A DNA stretch of 37,950 nt, from positions 1-37,950 of the forward strand of contig JAIOPP010000157.1 of the NCBI GenBank assembly GCA_021413845.1, read 5' to 3'. The notes under the pieces are model-generated. The model had not been told where the DNA came from. It saw only the letters and a list, made by a program, of their open reading frames with translations, and searched no databases. The position numbers and the translations under genes were made by a program. Shown piece after piece: positions 14,659-22,242 of this stretch. Each line of letters opens with the position of its first letter. Within the stretch, counting starts at the first letter, position 1. The stretch is from Planctomycetia bacterium. Lineage in GTDB: Bacteria; Planctomycetota; Planctomycetia; Pirellulales; PNKZ01.

Positions 14659-15612
14659 ATGTATGCCCTCAATCGCTGTGCAGCGTTCATCACGATGTTT
14701 TCGGTTCTCGTTATTTTCGGCGTCCAAACGGGTCGTTGCGACGAACCGAAGCCCGGCTCACGGGAGGCGATGACTCGAAATTCAATCGGCATGAAGCTGA
14801 CGTATATTCCCGCCGGCGAGTTTACGATGGGAACGCCAGATCATCTGCCATCTCGCAATAAAGGAGAAGACGAGCATCGAGTCACCATCGTAAAGCCGTT
14901 CGATCTAGGCATTTTTGAAGTTACTCGCGGCGAGTTCCGTCAATTTGTGCTTGAAACGAAGTACCTGACCGATTTGGAGAAGCCTCAGTCGGATTCAGAC
15001 AGAATCATTTTCAGAACAGGGTATCGAGCGGACGAAAAGAGAACGATTCACGACCAGATTTACGATTGGCGATATACCGGCTTCGACCAGAGCGATGACC
15101 ATCCGGTCGTCAACGTCACGGCGGCCGACGCACGGGCATTTTGCGATTGGCTCTCCAAACGCGACGGGAACAACTATCGGCTGCCTACGGAGTCGGAATG
15201 GGAGTACGCTTGCCGTGCAGGATCCACGACCATTTATTCGTCCGGCGATGATCCGACGGACTTGGTCAAATACGGTAACGTTCAGGATGCGTCGTGGGTG
15301 AACGCAAAGATCGACTGGTTTGGCACTGGCAGTAAATACCTGACCAATAGCTTCAAAGGCGACGACGGGTTTGTTTTTACCTCGCCAGTAGGCCGCTTCC
15401 GACCTAACGTATTCGGTCTATTTGACGTGCACGGTAACGTCTATGAAATGTGCCGCGTCGAAGCGAGCGACGATTCGCTCGAAGGGGTACAGATACGAGG
15501 CGGGGCGTGGTCCTGGTCGCCGGAAGCTTATTGCCGGTTGGGAAATCGTTATAAATGGGGCGAAGGAAGACCTTTTTTCAACGTCGGATTCCGCGTTGTT
15601 CGCGAGCGGTAG
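14659..15612 (+). CDS. Exported SUMF1 (formylglycine-generating-enzyme-like) domain protein
   Basis: AAGGAG lies nine bases upstream. A signal peptide (about 1-27, ending GRCDE) precedes a complete FGE-sulfatase domain (about 40-317): NSIGMKLTYIPAGEFTMGT, DHPVVNVTAADARAFCDWLS, YRLPTESEWEYACRAG, GLFDVHGNVYEMC, RGGAWSWSPEAYCR and GFRVVRE. The HPVxxVxWxxA site reads VVNVTAADA and the usual GNVWEW reads GNVYEM, so it is a divergent member. Many planctomycete SUMF1-like proteins lack the enzyme's catalytic cysteines and are thought to be binding domains; catalytic activity is therefore not assumed. It is second in a two-gene operon. Confidence 0.85.
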   Translation: MYALNRCAAFITMFSVLVIFGVQTGRCDEPKPGSREAMTRNSIGMKLTYIPAGEFTMGTPDHLPSRNKGEDEHRVTIVKPFDLGIFEVTRGEFRQFVLETKYLTDLEKPQSDSDRIIFRTGYRADEKRTIHDQIYDWRYTGFDQSDDHPVVNVTAADARAFCDWLSKRDGNNYRLPTESEWEYACRAGSTTIYSSGDDPTDLVKYGNVQDASWVNAKIDWFGTGSKYLTNSFKGDDGFVFTSPVGRFRPNVFGLFDVHGNVYEMCRVEASDDSLEGVQIRGGAWSWSPEAYCRLGNRYKWGEGRPFFNVGFRVVRER

Positions 15613-15660
15613 TCGACGTTAGCGAGTGAAACGACGTCAAGCTCGAGTTCGCTCATTCTT

Positions 15661-15699
15661 ACGGCGAGGCACGTCACACACGACGTACCTCGCCGTTTG
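15661..15699 (+). terminator. Hairpin after the SUMF1 gene
   Basis: A 9-bp outer stem (ACGGCGAGG with its complement, 15661-15669 and 15688-15696) and an inner ACGT pairing, then a weak T-rich stretch (TTGCATTT). Probable terminator 48 nt after the stop. Confidence 0.55.
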
Positions 15700-15971
15700 C
15701 ATTTCCTCGCGGCTCGGGTGAGCCACGATCAAATGCCTCGAATTCTTATTTCGCATCGATTCGAGAATCGAACGGTCCGACGAGGAGCCGTCCGTAGCCA
15801 TAGGAACGGACTGCCGTCGGGCCGCGTCGGACGATCGGGTAATTCGTGTTCTACTCCGTCGCACGACGGCCTGATCGCGACGATGAAGCTCTCCGATGAT
15901 CTGCATGACGGCCGGACGAACGTCGTCGTTACTCGCGGCGCGTCGGTTTGTGGACTTAAAGAAATCTGGAA
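15700..15971. other. Gap, no gene seen
   Basis: Both strands have open stretches, but none with protein-like composition, a start signal or a recognisable motif. A short inverted repeat (CGATTCGAGAATCG, about 15757-15770) is the only structure noticed. Confidence 0.4.
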
Positions 15972-16005
15972 GGCGAGTAAGACTTTCAATCGAGCTGCGT
16001 ATTCT
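15972..16005 (+). promoter_or_regulatory. Shared two-block promoter motif, site K
   Basis: AGTAA (15976-15980), 17 nt, CGTAT (15998-16002), then TCTT. It ends 48 nt before the ATG at 16053, whose product shares its N-terminus with the microprotein that follows site D. Confidence 0.5.
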
Positions 16006-16052
16006 TCTGCGATCGATCGAACCCAAACGCTTCTATTTGAAAGGGGACCACC

Positions 16053-16460
16053 ATGTTTGCCGCCTTATTCAACCTCGCTACCTACCATGCCCTGCAGCTG
16101 AACGTCGCTCCCCGCACACGGCGATGGCACACGAACGGAGTCGGCACGTCGTCGATTCCGCCGACTGCGACCGTCGTTTCTGGCAGCGCTTCTTCGCGAT
16201 CTGGGAGCATCGTACTAGTCCCCTGTCACGCTATGAACCACAAGCAAACACGGACGGAAAGGAACTTCGCCATGAAGACCGCATTCACGATGTTCATGAA
16301 TGTTCTTAACTTGCTCGTCGTCTCGCCGTTGCTGCCCATTGCGGCCTTGATGTGGTGCTGTCGACTTCACGAGATCTATCGGACACGACGCTGGATGCCG
16401 TCTTTATCTCACGTTTTTTGTTCTTCTATTTACTTCCGCCGTTTTTTTAAGGAGTGTGCC
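16053..16460 (+). CDS. In-frame upstream segment with two microprotein-like starts
   Basis: The frame opens at ATG 16053 behind AAAGGGG and begins MFAALFNLATYHALQL with PRTRRW following, matching the 34-residue microprotein at 1777-1881. A second start with AAAGGA precedes ATG 16272, whose product has a membrane segment (LNLLVVSPLLPIAALMWCC) and YRTRRW after it. Neither has its own stop: the frame runs on without interruption into the TIGR03067-like gene at 16461, for 278 codons in all. Either this is one long membrane-anchored protein, or separate small genes have lost their stops. The sequence between the signatures does not look like a folded domain. Confidence 0.4.
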
Positions 16461-16889
16461 ATGTTCCCCACGATCCGATCTCTGATTTGTACGTTGCTAT
16501 TGAGCGGTACCGGAGCGGTTGCACAAGGTGCCGACACGCTTGACGGTATTTGGACTGAGTACTCAATCGGGGCACTCGGCAAAGTCGTTCCCGTCTTCCC
16601 CTCTAACACTTCCATCGAGATCCATGGAAAATCGTTTGCACTTCGATATAACGGCAAAGTCAAAGCAAGAGCTGAGATCGAAGTCAATCGAGAGGCCCGT
16701 CCGCACGCCACTATGGACATCCGATTTACCAGCAGTAATTATGCCGATGCCAGTAGGCAAGCGATCTATTATTTAAAAGGCGACAAACTGATGATATGCG
16801 AGCACCGAAGTGAAGGGGATATTCGCCCGACGAATTTCGAAACAGATTCCGGGGAAACCGTTGTTCGTGCTTACAAGAGAAATCAATGA
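16461..16889 (+). CDS. Exported TIGR03067-like protein, 142 residues
   Basis: I chose this start because AAGGAG lies seven bases upstream and it gives a good signal peptide (about 1-24, ending AVAQGA). The mature part has the small beta-barrel pattern of planctomycete TIGR03067 proteins: LDGIWTEYSIG, IEIHGKSFALRYNGKVKA, then YYLKGDKLMICEH and the hallmark RPTNFETDSGETVVRAYKR. The function of this family is unknown; it is often linked to sigma factors and kinases in planctomycetes. The frame is open far upstream (to 16053). Confidence 0.7.
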   Translation: MFPTIRSLICTLLLSGTGAVAQGADTLDGIWTEYSIGALGKVVPVFPSNTSIEIHGKSFALRYNGKVKARAEIEVNREARPHATMDIRFTSSNYADASRQAIYYLKGDKLMICEHRSEGDIRPTNFETDSGETVVRAYKRNQ

Positions 16890-17117
16890 GGCGGAATCCG
16901 ATCTCGAGACAGTTTTAAGGGGGCGATAAGGATAGAGACGACAGGCGCCCGCGCAACGCCCTAGGGGTCTTGCGGCCGCGGGAGTGCGGCAACTTAAGTA
17001 CGATTGCTTTTGAGTCGCCGTGCGTCACTTAGGTTGGTCTCTCGATCGAGTGTTATTCGTAGTGCGATCCTCGCGACCTCTCTACGCCACGGCTTAGTGA
17101 CTCGCAATCCGGTATAG
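16890..17117. other. 3' untranslated region or possible small-RNA gap
   Basis: No gene is seen between the TIGR03067-like gene and the terminator at 17118-17157. A 230-nt untranslated tail is long, so a small RNA ending at that terminator is possible, but no promoter of good quality was found. Confidence 0.3.
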
Positions 17118-17157
17118 GAAGGCCCCACGGGACGTCACCGAGCGGGCCTTCTTTTTT
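17118..17157 (+). terminator. Rho-independent terminator
   Basis: An 8-bp stem (GAAGGCCC and GGGCCTTC, 17118-17125 and 17144-17151) is followed by six T residues (17152-17157). Confidence 0.8.
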
Positions 17158-17297
17158 GCCGTCGATGCCCCGTGGGGGTACCCACTGCAGAGGTCGGATA
17201 TGGAGCGTCCGGTGCAAAAATGAGATCGCGCCGAAATCTCGGCGCGAAGTGAAGCCGAACACAGGCGGAGTCGCGAGTTGGAGATGAGTCAACCGGC

Positions 17298-17624
17298 ATG
17301 CTCAGCGATGAAGTCATGGTATTCGCCGCCGCAACGCGCACTTCGTCGGTTGAAAACGAGCCTGATCGGTTGCGATTCGGCGTGTCGCTAAGCGGCGATT
17401 CGCTCGTAATGCTTGAGCAATCCGCCGAGCCGTTTGCGGCAACGGACGTTACGAAGCGGGAATGTCGTCTCGTCGAGAGCGGTGAGTTTCTTCGTTCCCT
17501 GCGGCCGAACGAGAAGTTCGTTTTCACACCCTTGATGCGGCCGCTGGTCGCCGCCGATCTGCACGGCACCGCCGAGATCGATTACCTTGCCGGGCCAATT
17601 CCCGCTGCGTCGAACCGGCGATGA
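17298..17624 (+). CDS. Hypothetical protein, 108 residues
   Basis: The frame starts MLSDEVMVFAAATRTSSVEN and has even use of residues with several acidic and hydrophobic stretches, unlike the Arg/Ser-rich antisense frames around it. I do not recognise it. There is no clear Shine-Dalgarno sequence, and the frame is open for a short way upstream. Its last codons overlap a transposase-like remnant on the other strand, so its end may have been altered by an insertion. Confidence 0.4.
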   Translation: MLSDEVMVFAAATRTSSVENEPDRLRFGVSLSGDSLVMLEQSAEPFAATDVTKRECRLVESGEFLRSLRPNEKFVFTPLMRPLVAADLHGTAEIDYLAGPIPAASNRR

Positions 17625-17652
17625 CCAACAGCAGCGAGCGAGACAGCGACAT
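17581..17652 (-). pseudogene. Transposase N-terminus-like remnant
   Basis: From ATG 17652 the minus strand reads LLLVIAGSTQRELARQ after a few residues. This resembles the start of planctomycete integrase-core transposases (AGSxxRELxxQ, then YLKxEN in the family), but after ARQ the match stops. The 63-bp repeat copy lies directly upstream of its start, which fits an insertion-sequence end. Confidence 0.35.
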
Positions 17653-17655
17653 GGC

Positions 17656-17718
17656 AAGCAACCGCGCAAGATGTTGAAGCAATGGAAGATGCCTTCATTT
17701 TTACACCCCAACCGCCCG
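17656..17718 (+). repeat. 63-bp diverged direct repeat, copy 2
   Basis: About 84% identical to 1170-1232 in the same orientation. It lies 16.4 kb from copy 1, and the pair brackets the regulon region. Confidence 0.55.
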
Positions 17719-17923
17719 GTTGATAGCAGCCCCATCCCAATGCGCTAGCCCCGCTACGAATAGTTCAATTGGTGTCCTGTCGCCCCGACTGCGGAAATCC
17801 TAGTGTTTCAGTGATTTGAAAAGGTGCGGTTCCTTCGTCGGTCAGAGATTCGGTCAGACTTGAGATTCGCAAAACCGTTTTGCGTCCTCGGTCGTACTGC
17901 TCTCGACCATAAGGAATCGCACC

Positions 17924-18972
17924 ATGAGACAACCGCAAATTCACGAGCGCAAACGCGCTCACGGTGGAAGCACCTTCTACGCCCAAATCGGCGATAAGCA
18001 GGTCGGCCTCGGAGCCGACCGCAAGCTAGCAAGAAACGGTTCGTCGATCTGCTCACCGATCGAAAGCCGAAAGACGGGTCGAAGAACCCGCTCGTTATCG
18101 ATCTGCTCGATGCCTTCATCGCATGGTGTCGCCGGAACGTCGAAGCTCCGACCCTCGCTTGGTACTCGCCGCACATCAAGCGGTTCAGGGCCTACATCGT
18201 GCCTGCCTTGCGGGTCAAAGACCTCAAGAAGGGCATGGTGAAGGAATGGCTCGATGAGGACTATGCCGAGCGCTCTGCGAACAAGCGCACGGCCGCCGTG
18301 CGGTCAATAATGCGGTCCTTCCATTGGGCTCTGGATGACGAACGCGTTGATTCGATCCCCATCGGCCGCATCAAAACGGAACGGCCGGCGCACCGTGAGC
18401 TTGTGCTCGACAAGGCCGCATGGGGCAAGCTCCTAGCATTGCTCGAAAACAAGCACGGCAAGAACTACGACGACTTCCGCGACTACCTAACCGTCATCTG
18501 GGAGACCGGATGTCGGCCGCAGGAAATCCGACTTGTCGAAGCGAAATACTTTGAGCGTGAAAATCGTCGCTGGGTGTTTCCGAAAGAGAAGTCGAAAGGC
18601 AAGAAAATGCAGCGCGTCGTCTACCTAAATGACGAAGCGTTCGCGATCTGTGAGCGACATGCGGCTTTGCATCCGACCGGACAAATGTTCCGGCAACAGA
18701 GCGGCACGCCGTGGGATCGAAACGCCGTGCGATGCAAGTTTCGGCGGCTTAAGATTCAAATGGGCCTGAAGGAACTCTGTGCCTACACCCTTCGCCATAG
18801 CTGGGCGACACGTATGCTCGTCGCCGGCGTCGACTCTCATGTCGTTGCGAAGCTCATGGGGCATCGGCACCCGATACATCGGCAAACGACATTTCAGGTC
18901 GATGACCCTGCAACCGAGCGGGTTGCGGTCGGGATCGCGAGAGCGAGCTTTCGGCAGCTTCGTTGGCGCTGA
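17924..18972 (+). pseudogene. Tyrosine recombinase, frameshifted and with Tyr to Phe change
   Basis: The N-terminal part (17924 to about 18030) starts MRQPQIHERKRAHGGSTFYA, and the rest continues one frame over from about 18031 with KKRFVDLLTDRKPKDGSKNP. A single missing base in the A-rich GCAAGAAACGG restores one protein of about 349 residues. The SAM-like core-binding part (PHIKRFRAYIVPALRVKDLK) is followed by the catalytic domain with Arg in TGCRPQEIR (18514-18516), a Lys-rich beta-hairpin (KSKGKKMQRVVYL), TLRHSWATRML and MGHR. Eight residues after MGHR, where the nucleophilic Tyr should be, the codon is TTT (Phe, 18892-18894). Both changes point to a dead integrase of an old mobile element. 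Confidence 0.75.
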
Positions 18973-19101
18973 GTCTCTTTGCGAGCTGCAGTTAGCCCAC
19001 TTTGATCTTCATCCAGGCGATCGGCGCCGATTCGCCGAATACCTCCGCGGCGAGCACGTCGTTCGCAAGGGCTTCCTCAACATTCGGATAAGTATCATTT
19101 G

Positions 19102-19458
19102 CTAATCGGAGCCGGTATGCGGCACAACCCGGTTAGTCAGAGCTATCAATTCCTTGAACAACTTCGGCTCGTCCCGCTTGAATCGAAAGCACGATTTACC
19201 ATGTAAGCATTTGCGAAGCTCCGGCGAAAGTGAGTCGCGAATTTCGGAAGAGGAATCCGCGTTATTCAAGTAGAAGCTAATCGAAACCTTGTTGATGCTG
19301 ACACCCGCGAAAAAGGTCGGCTTGTTCATCCGCTCAGACTTCTTCGAATTGAGAAAATACTCCGTGTCCGTATCTACATCGACGGCGCAGCGTTTCTCAT
19401 ACTTTTTTAAGATGGACTTGAGCTTCGCGAAAACAGCCGTGAAGTCATCAGGTGGCAT
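19102..19458 (-). CDS. Conserved small protein, 118 residues, function unknown
   Basis: AAGGA lies before the ATG at 19458. The product is mixed alpha/beta: DFTAVFAKLKSILKKYEKRC at the start, a middle beta region with VSINKVSISFYL, and a C-terminal SPELRKCLHGKSCFRFKR, then LFKELIALTNR. The KGKSCFxF-like motif is found in small cytoplasmic proteins related to the DUF1801/YdhG-like group; I make this link from memory and with low certainty. It stands alone between the recombinase pseudogene and a membrane protein gene. Confidence 0.6.
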   Translation of the reverse strand: MPPDDFTAVFAKLKSILKKYEKRCAVDVDTDTEYFLNSKKSERMNKPTFFAGVSINKVSISFYLNNADSSSEIRDSLSPELRKCLHGKSCFRFKRDEPKLFKELIALTNRVVPHTGSD

Positions 19459-19667
19459 GTCCGGTCCTTCGATGAAATCGACATGATGGTGCTATCCAAC
19501 CGCGTCGGCGATCTGCATATGAACCTCGGTCAGCTCAAGATCCTACAAGAAGTCGACACACCTTGCATATTCGTTCGCCTTTCGCTGCTCGACATGAAAA
19601 GTCATCTGAGTTGGAACTTCGCCTGGGCCGAGCTCCGCAGGTGCGGCGCGGTGTACTTCGTGTGTCG
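19459..19667. other. Gap, no gene seen
   Basis: The interval contains no reliable start signal or recognisable protein on either strand. Confidence 0.35.
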
Positions 19668-20243
19668 CTACTTTCCGTCGCCGGAAATCTGCTTATTCGC
19701 TGCGCACGATAAAAGCGTTTGACGCAGCACATCGCTATCCTTAGCCGTGAGGTGATCGTTGTCGACGGAAAGGTCGACCTTCGAACCGTACTTCCGAAAG
19801 TGGAAGGTGAAACCGTCCATGTTCCAGCTGCGGAGCTCGTTCCATGGGACGTTGAAGCCGAAGTAAAACGGTGAGAGCCGAATCCCCTTGCTATCCACTC
19901 GGAGCCGGCCGAGTAGATTGCGGATGCCGAGGTGAGCGAGTGCCAACCCCAGTACGATGCAGATGACCGAGACCGTGACGATCGGTAATCGCAATAGAGG
20001 CGTCTGCGATACTTCGGAGAGCAGAAACGCCGCCGCGCCGAGAAAGACGGCCGCCGATGCGAGGAACTTCAAGCCTGACGAAGAACATCGGCTCGCAAAG
20101 AAGAACGTCGTCGAGACGGCGGGAATTCGGGTCGTGAAGGATGAGCCCTTCGTGACGCCGGCCGGATTGCCCAGCTCCGAGCGTACTACGGTCATGGAGA
20201 TCGAACGCCCCTTCTTCGGTGAATTCAATGTGGAAGTCGGCAT
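19668..20243 (-). CDS. Hypothetical membrane protein with PH-like domain, 191 residues
   Basis: After a polar N-terminus of about 55 residues come two membrane segments (LKFLASAAVFLGAAAFLL, about 58-75, and LPIVTVSVICIVLGLALAHL, about 86-105). The cytoplasmic part reads LRVDSKGIRLSPFYFGFNVP, then WNELRSWNMDG. The pattern 'two helices, then GI-x-PW-x-EL' is that of bacterial PH-like YcxB/EbsA-type membrane proteins. Function unknown. The gene is followed by a gap and then the small conserved protein on the same strand. Confidence 0.55.
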   Translation of the reverse strand: MPTSTLNSPKKGRSISMTVVRSELGNPAGVTKGSSFTTRIPAVSTTFFFASRCSSSGLKFLASAAVFLGAAAFLLSEVSQTPLLRLPIVTVSVICIVLGLALAHLGIRNLLGRLRVDSKGIRLSPFYFGFNVPWNELRSWNMDGFTFHFRKYGSKVDLSVDNDHLTAKDSDVLRQTLLSCAANKQISGDGK

Positions 20244-20358
20244 GTTGAGAGTTTCCTATGGCGGATTGTGTTGTATTGGATCGTGGTCTTCACTCAAGCC
20301 CCGGTCGCAAGCAACGCCGGGCGTTCTCGTTTGGAGGCCCGGCGCAGCGAGCTCGGCG

Positions 20359-22242
20359 CTAAGCCGAGGTCTGGAGGAGGTTGTTGTCTGCGATCCGCAC
20401 GCACGAGTCGTGGTGTGAGAGGGCGACCATCCGTTCGAGCCCGACGATTTCGACCGGCACGCCCGAGTGCTTCGACTCTCGGACGGCATGCATCAGCGTG
20501 TCGCACGACGAGTGGTCGATGATCGCCACGCGCTCGTCGATGTGCACATGCACCTTCGTCGCCTCTTCCGGGATCGATTCCAACTCCTTGCTAAGTTGCA
20601 TCGTGTTGAAGCAGACGAGCGGCTTCGTCACGTGTAGGTGATACTCGCCGTCGATCAGCGCCTTGTGGCTGATCGGGTTCTGAAAAAAGCCGATCACACT
20701 TTCCGACATCGATACCGTTTCGCTCATATGCACGACGATGTCTTGCGCATCCGTCGGCAGATTACTGAGTTCCCGCTCGAGCTTATGAGCGTTGAACCAA
20801 GCGATCGGTCGGTCGACGTACAGATGCAGCGTGCCGTCGACCATTTCGCGACGACCGACCGGATGGGCGAACAGATCCATGAAGATCGACGTGCGAGCTC
20901 CACGTGGGAACGTCAATACGGCCTTGCGGCAGAGATAGGCGTCGAGGAAGAACTTCGCGACGACCCCGGTCACGATGCCGATCAGCAAGTCCGTCGCCAG
21001 CGTGGCGACGATCGTGAACATGAAGATGCCTAGTTGCTCCTTGCCGATGTGGGCCACATGACGCCACACGAGCGGCTCGCACATCCTCCAGCCGGTGTAA
21101 ATCAGCACCGCCGCCAAGACGCAAAGCGGAATCATGTTGATCAGCTGATAGCCGACCAGGAGATAAAGAATCAGACAAACCGCGTTCGTGAAATTGGCCC
21201 ACAAGGTTCGTCCGCCGGCCGCGACGTTGACCTTGCTCTTCACTCCGCCGGGGATGATCGTCAGGCCGCCGACCAGACTCGACGCGATGTTCGAGATCGC
21301 CATGGCGAGCAATACCCGATTCGGCGACGATCGACGGTGAAACGGATCGATCCGGTCGATCGCCATCGCTGTGGCCAGCGACTCCACGCCGTCGATCAGC
21401 GTGAGCATGATCACCCCCATGATCGCCGCATACCAAAGATCATGCCGCGCGAAGAGCTCGGCGAAATGAGGCGTGTGGATCCCGTGGAACGGGTTCTCCG
21501 GAATCTTGATCAGAAACTTCCCGTCGTTCAAAGCGCCGAGGCCGAGCCCTTGCGCGAGCAACACGCCGAACACCACGGCGATGAGCTGCGGCGGCATGAT
21601 CTGCAGAAAGCGAACCTTCTTCTGCAGCGCGCCCATGATGAATAGCGAAGCGAGAGTCGCGAATGCCACGGCGAACACCGCCGGCGTCATTCCCTGAGCG
21701 ATCTCCGGGAAATGGAGCAGGTACTCGTAAAACTCCTTCGCGTGCACCGAGCCCGTAAAGCCGAAGAACGGAATGAACTGCTTCACGATGATGATCACGC
21801 CGATCGAGGCGAGCATCCCCTCGACCACCGCTACCGGAATCATCGCCGCGTAGCGGGCCAACTTAAACACGGCCATCAGCAACTGACAGCAGCCCACCAT
21901 GAAGATCACGACGAGCAAGAACGGATAGCCTTCGCCGACGTGCGTGGCATCTCCCGCGCCACCCAGCGAAACCATCACGGCGATGATCGCCGGCGCTAGG
22001 CCGGCCGCAGGGCCGGCGATGGTCATGTACGCGCCGCCGATGAACGGAAAGATAAAGCCGGCGATGATCGCCGAAATGAGTCCGTAGATCGGTGGCACAC
22101 CCGAGGCGATAGCGATGCCCGACGACAAGGGCAACGAAACGAGCGAGACGACGATTCCGGATAGGATATCGTGTCGAATGTGTTTCAAACCGGCGATGCC
22201 GTTTTGCGGCTTCTCGTTTAACGCGAGACTGGCGTCGGACAT
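20359..22242 (-). CDS. SulP-family anion permease with duplicated STAS-region
   Basis: The protein has 627 residues. The N-terminal 450 hold the 10-14 membrane helices of the SLC26/SulP fold, with the hallmark start DILSGIVVSLVSLPLSSGIA, GPAAGLAPAI, and later LTLIDGVESLATAMAIDRI and the NIASSLVGGLTIIPGG loop. The C-terminal cytoplasmic part ends in a STAS-type domain (HIDERVAIIDHSSCDTLMHA). SulP proteins carry sulfate, bicarbonate or other anions in symport or exchange; the substrate here cannot be fixed. An internal duplication is visible: residues 468-509 and 530-571 match (DGxxHLxVxxPxxxFN, then LxxEL). It appears monocistronic. Confidence 0.85.
   Translation of the reverse strand: MSDASLALNEKPQNGIAGLKHIRHDILSGIVVSLVSLPLSSGIAIASGVPPIYGLISAIIAGFIFPFIGGAYMTIAGPAAGLAPAIIAVMVSLGGAGDATHVGEGYPFLLVVIFMVGCCQLLMAVFKLARYAAMIPVAVVEGMLASIGVIIIVKQFIPFFGFTGSVHAKEFYEYLLHFPEIAQGMTPAVFAVAFATLASLFIMGALQKKVRFLQIMPPQLIAVVFGVLLAQGLGLGALNDGKFLIKIPENPFHGIHTPHFAELFARHDLWYAAIMGVIMLTLIDGVESLATAMAIDRIDPFHRRSSPNRVLLAMAISNIASSLVGGLTIIPGGVKSKVNVAAGGRTLWANFTNAVCLILYLLVGYQLINMIPLCVLAAVLIYTGWRMCEPLVWRHVAHIGKEQLGIFMFTIVATLATDLLIGIVTGVVAKFFLDAYLCRKAVLTFPRGARTSIFMDLFAHPVGRREMVDGTLHLYVDRPIAWFNAHKLERELSNLPTDAQDIVVHMSETVSMSESVIGFFQNPISHKALIDGEYHLHVTKPLVCFNTMQLSKELESIPEEATKVHVHIDERVAIIDHSSCDTLMHAVRESKHSGVPVEIVGLERMVALSHHDSCVRIADNNLLQTSA

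Noticed and set aside
20783-21436. Alternative minus-strand frame of 217 codons inside the SulP gene
   Set aside because: Shifted frame of a clear membrane permease; its sequence is Arg/Asp/His-rich and has no membrane segments.
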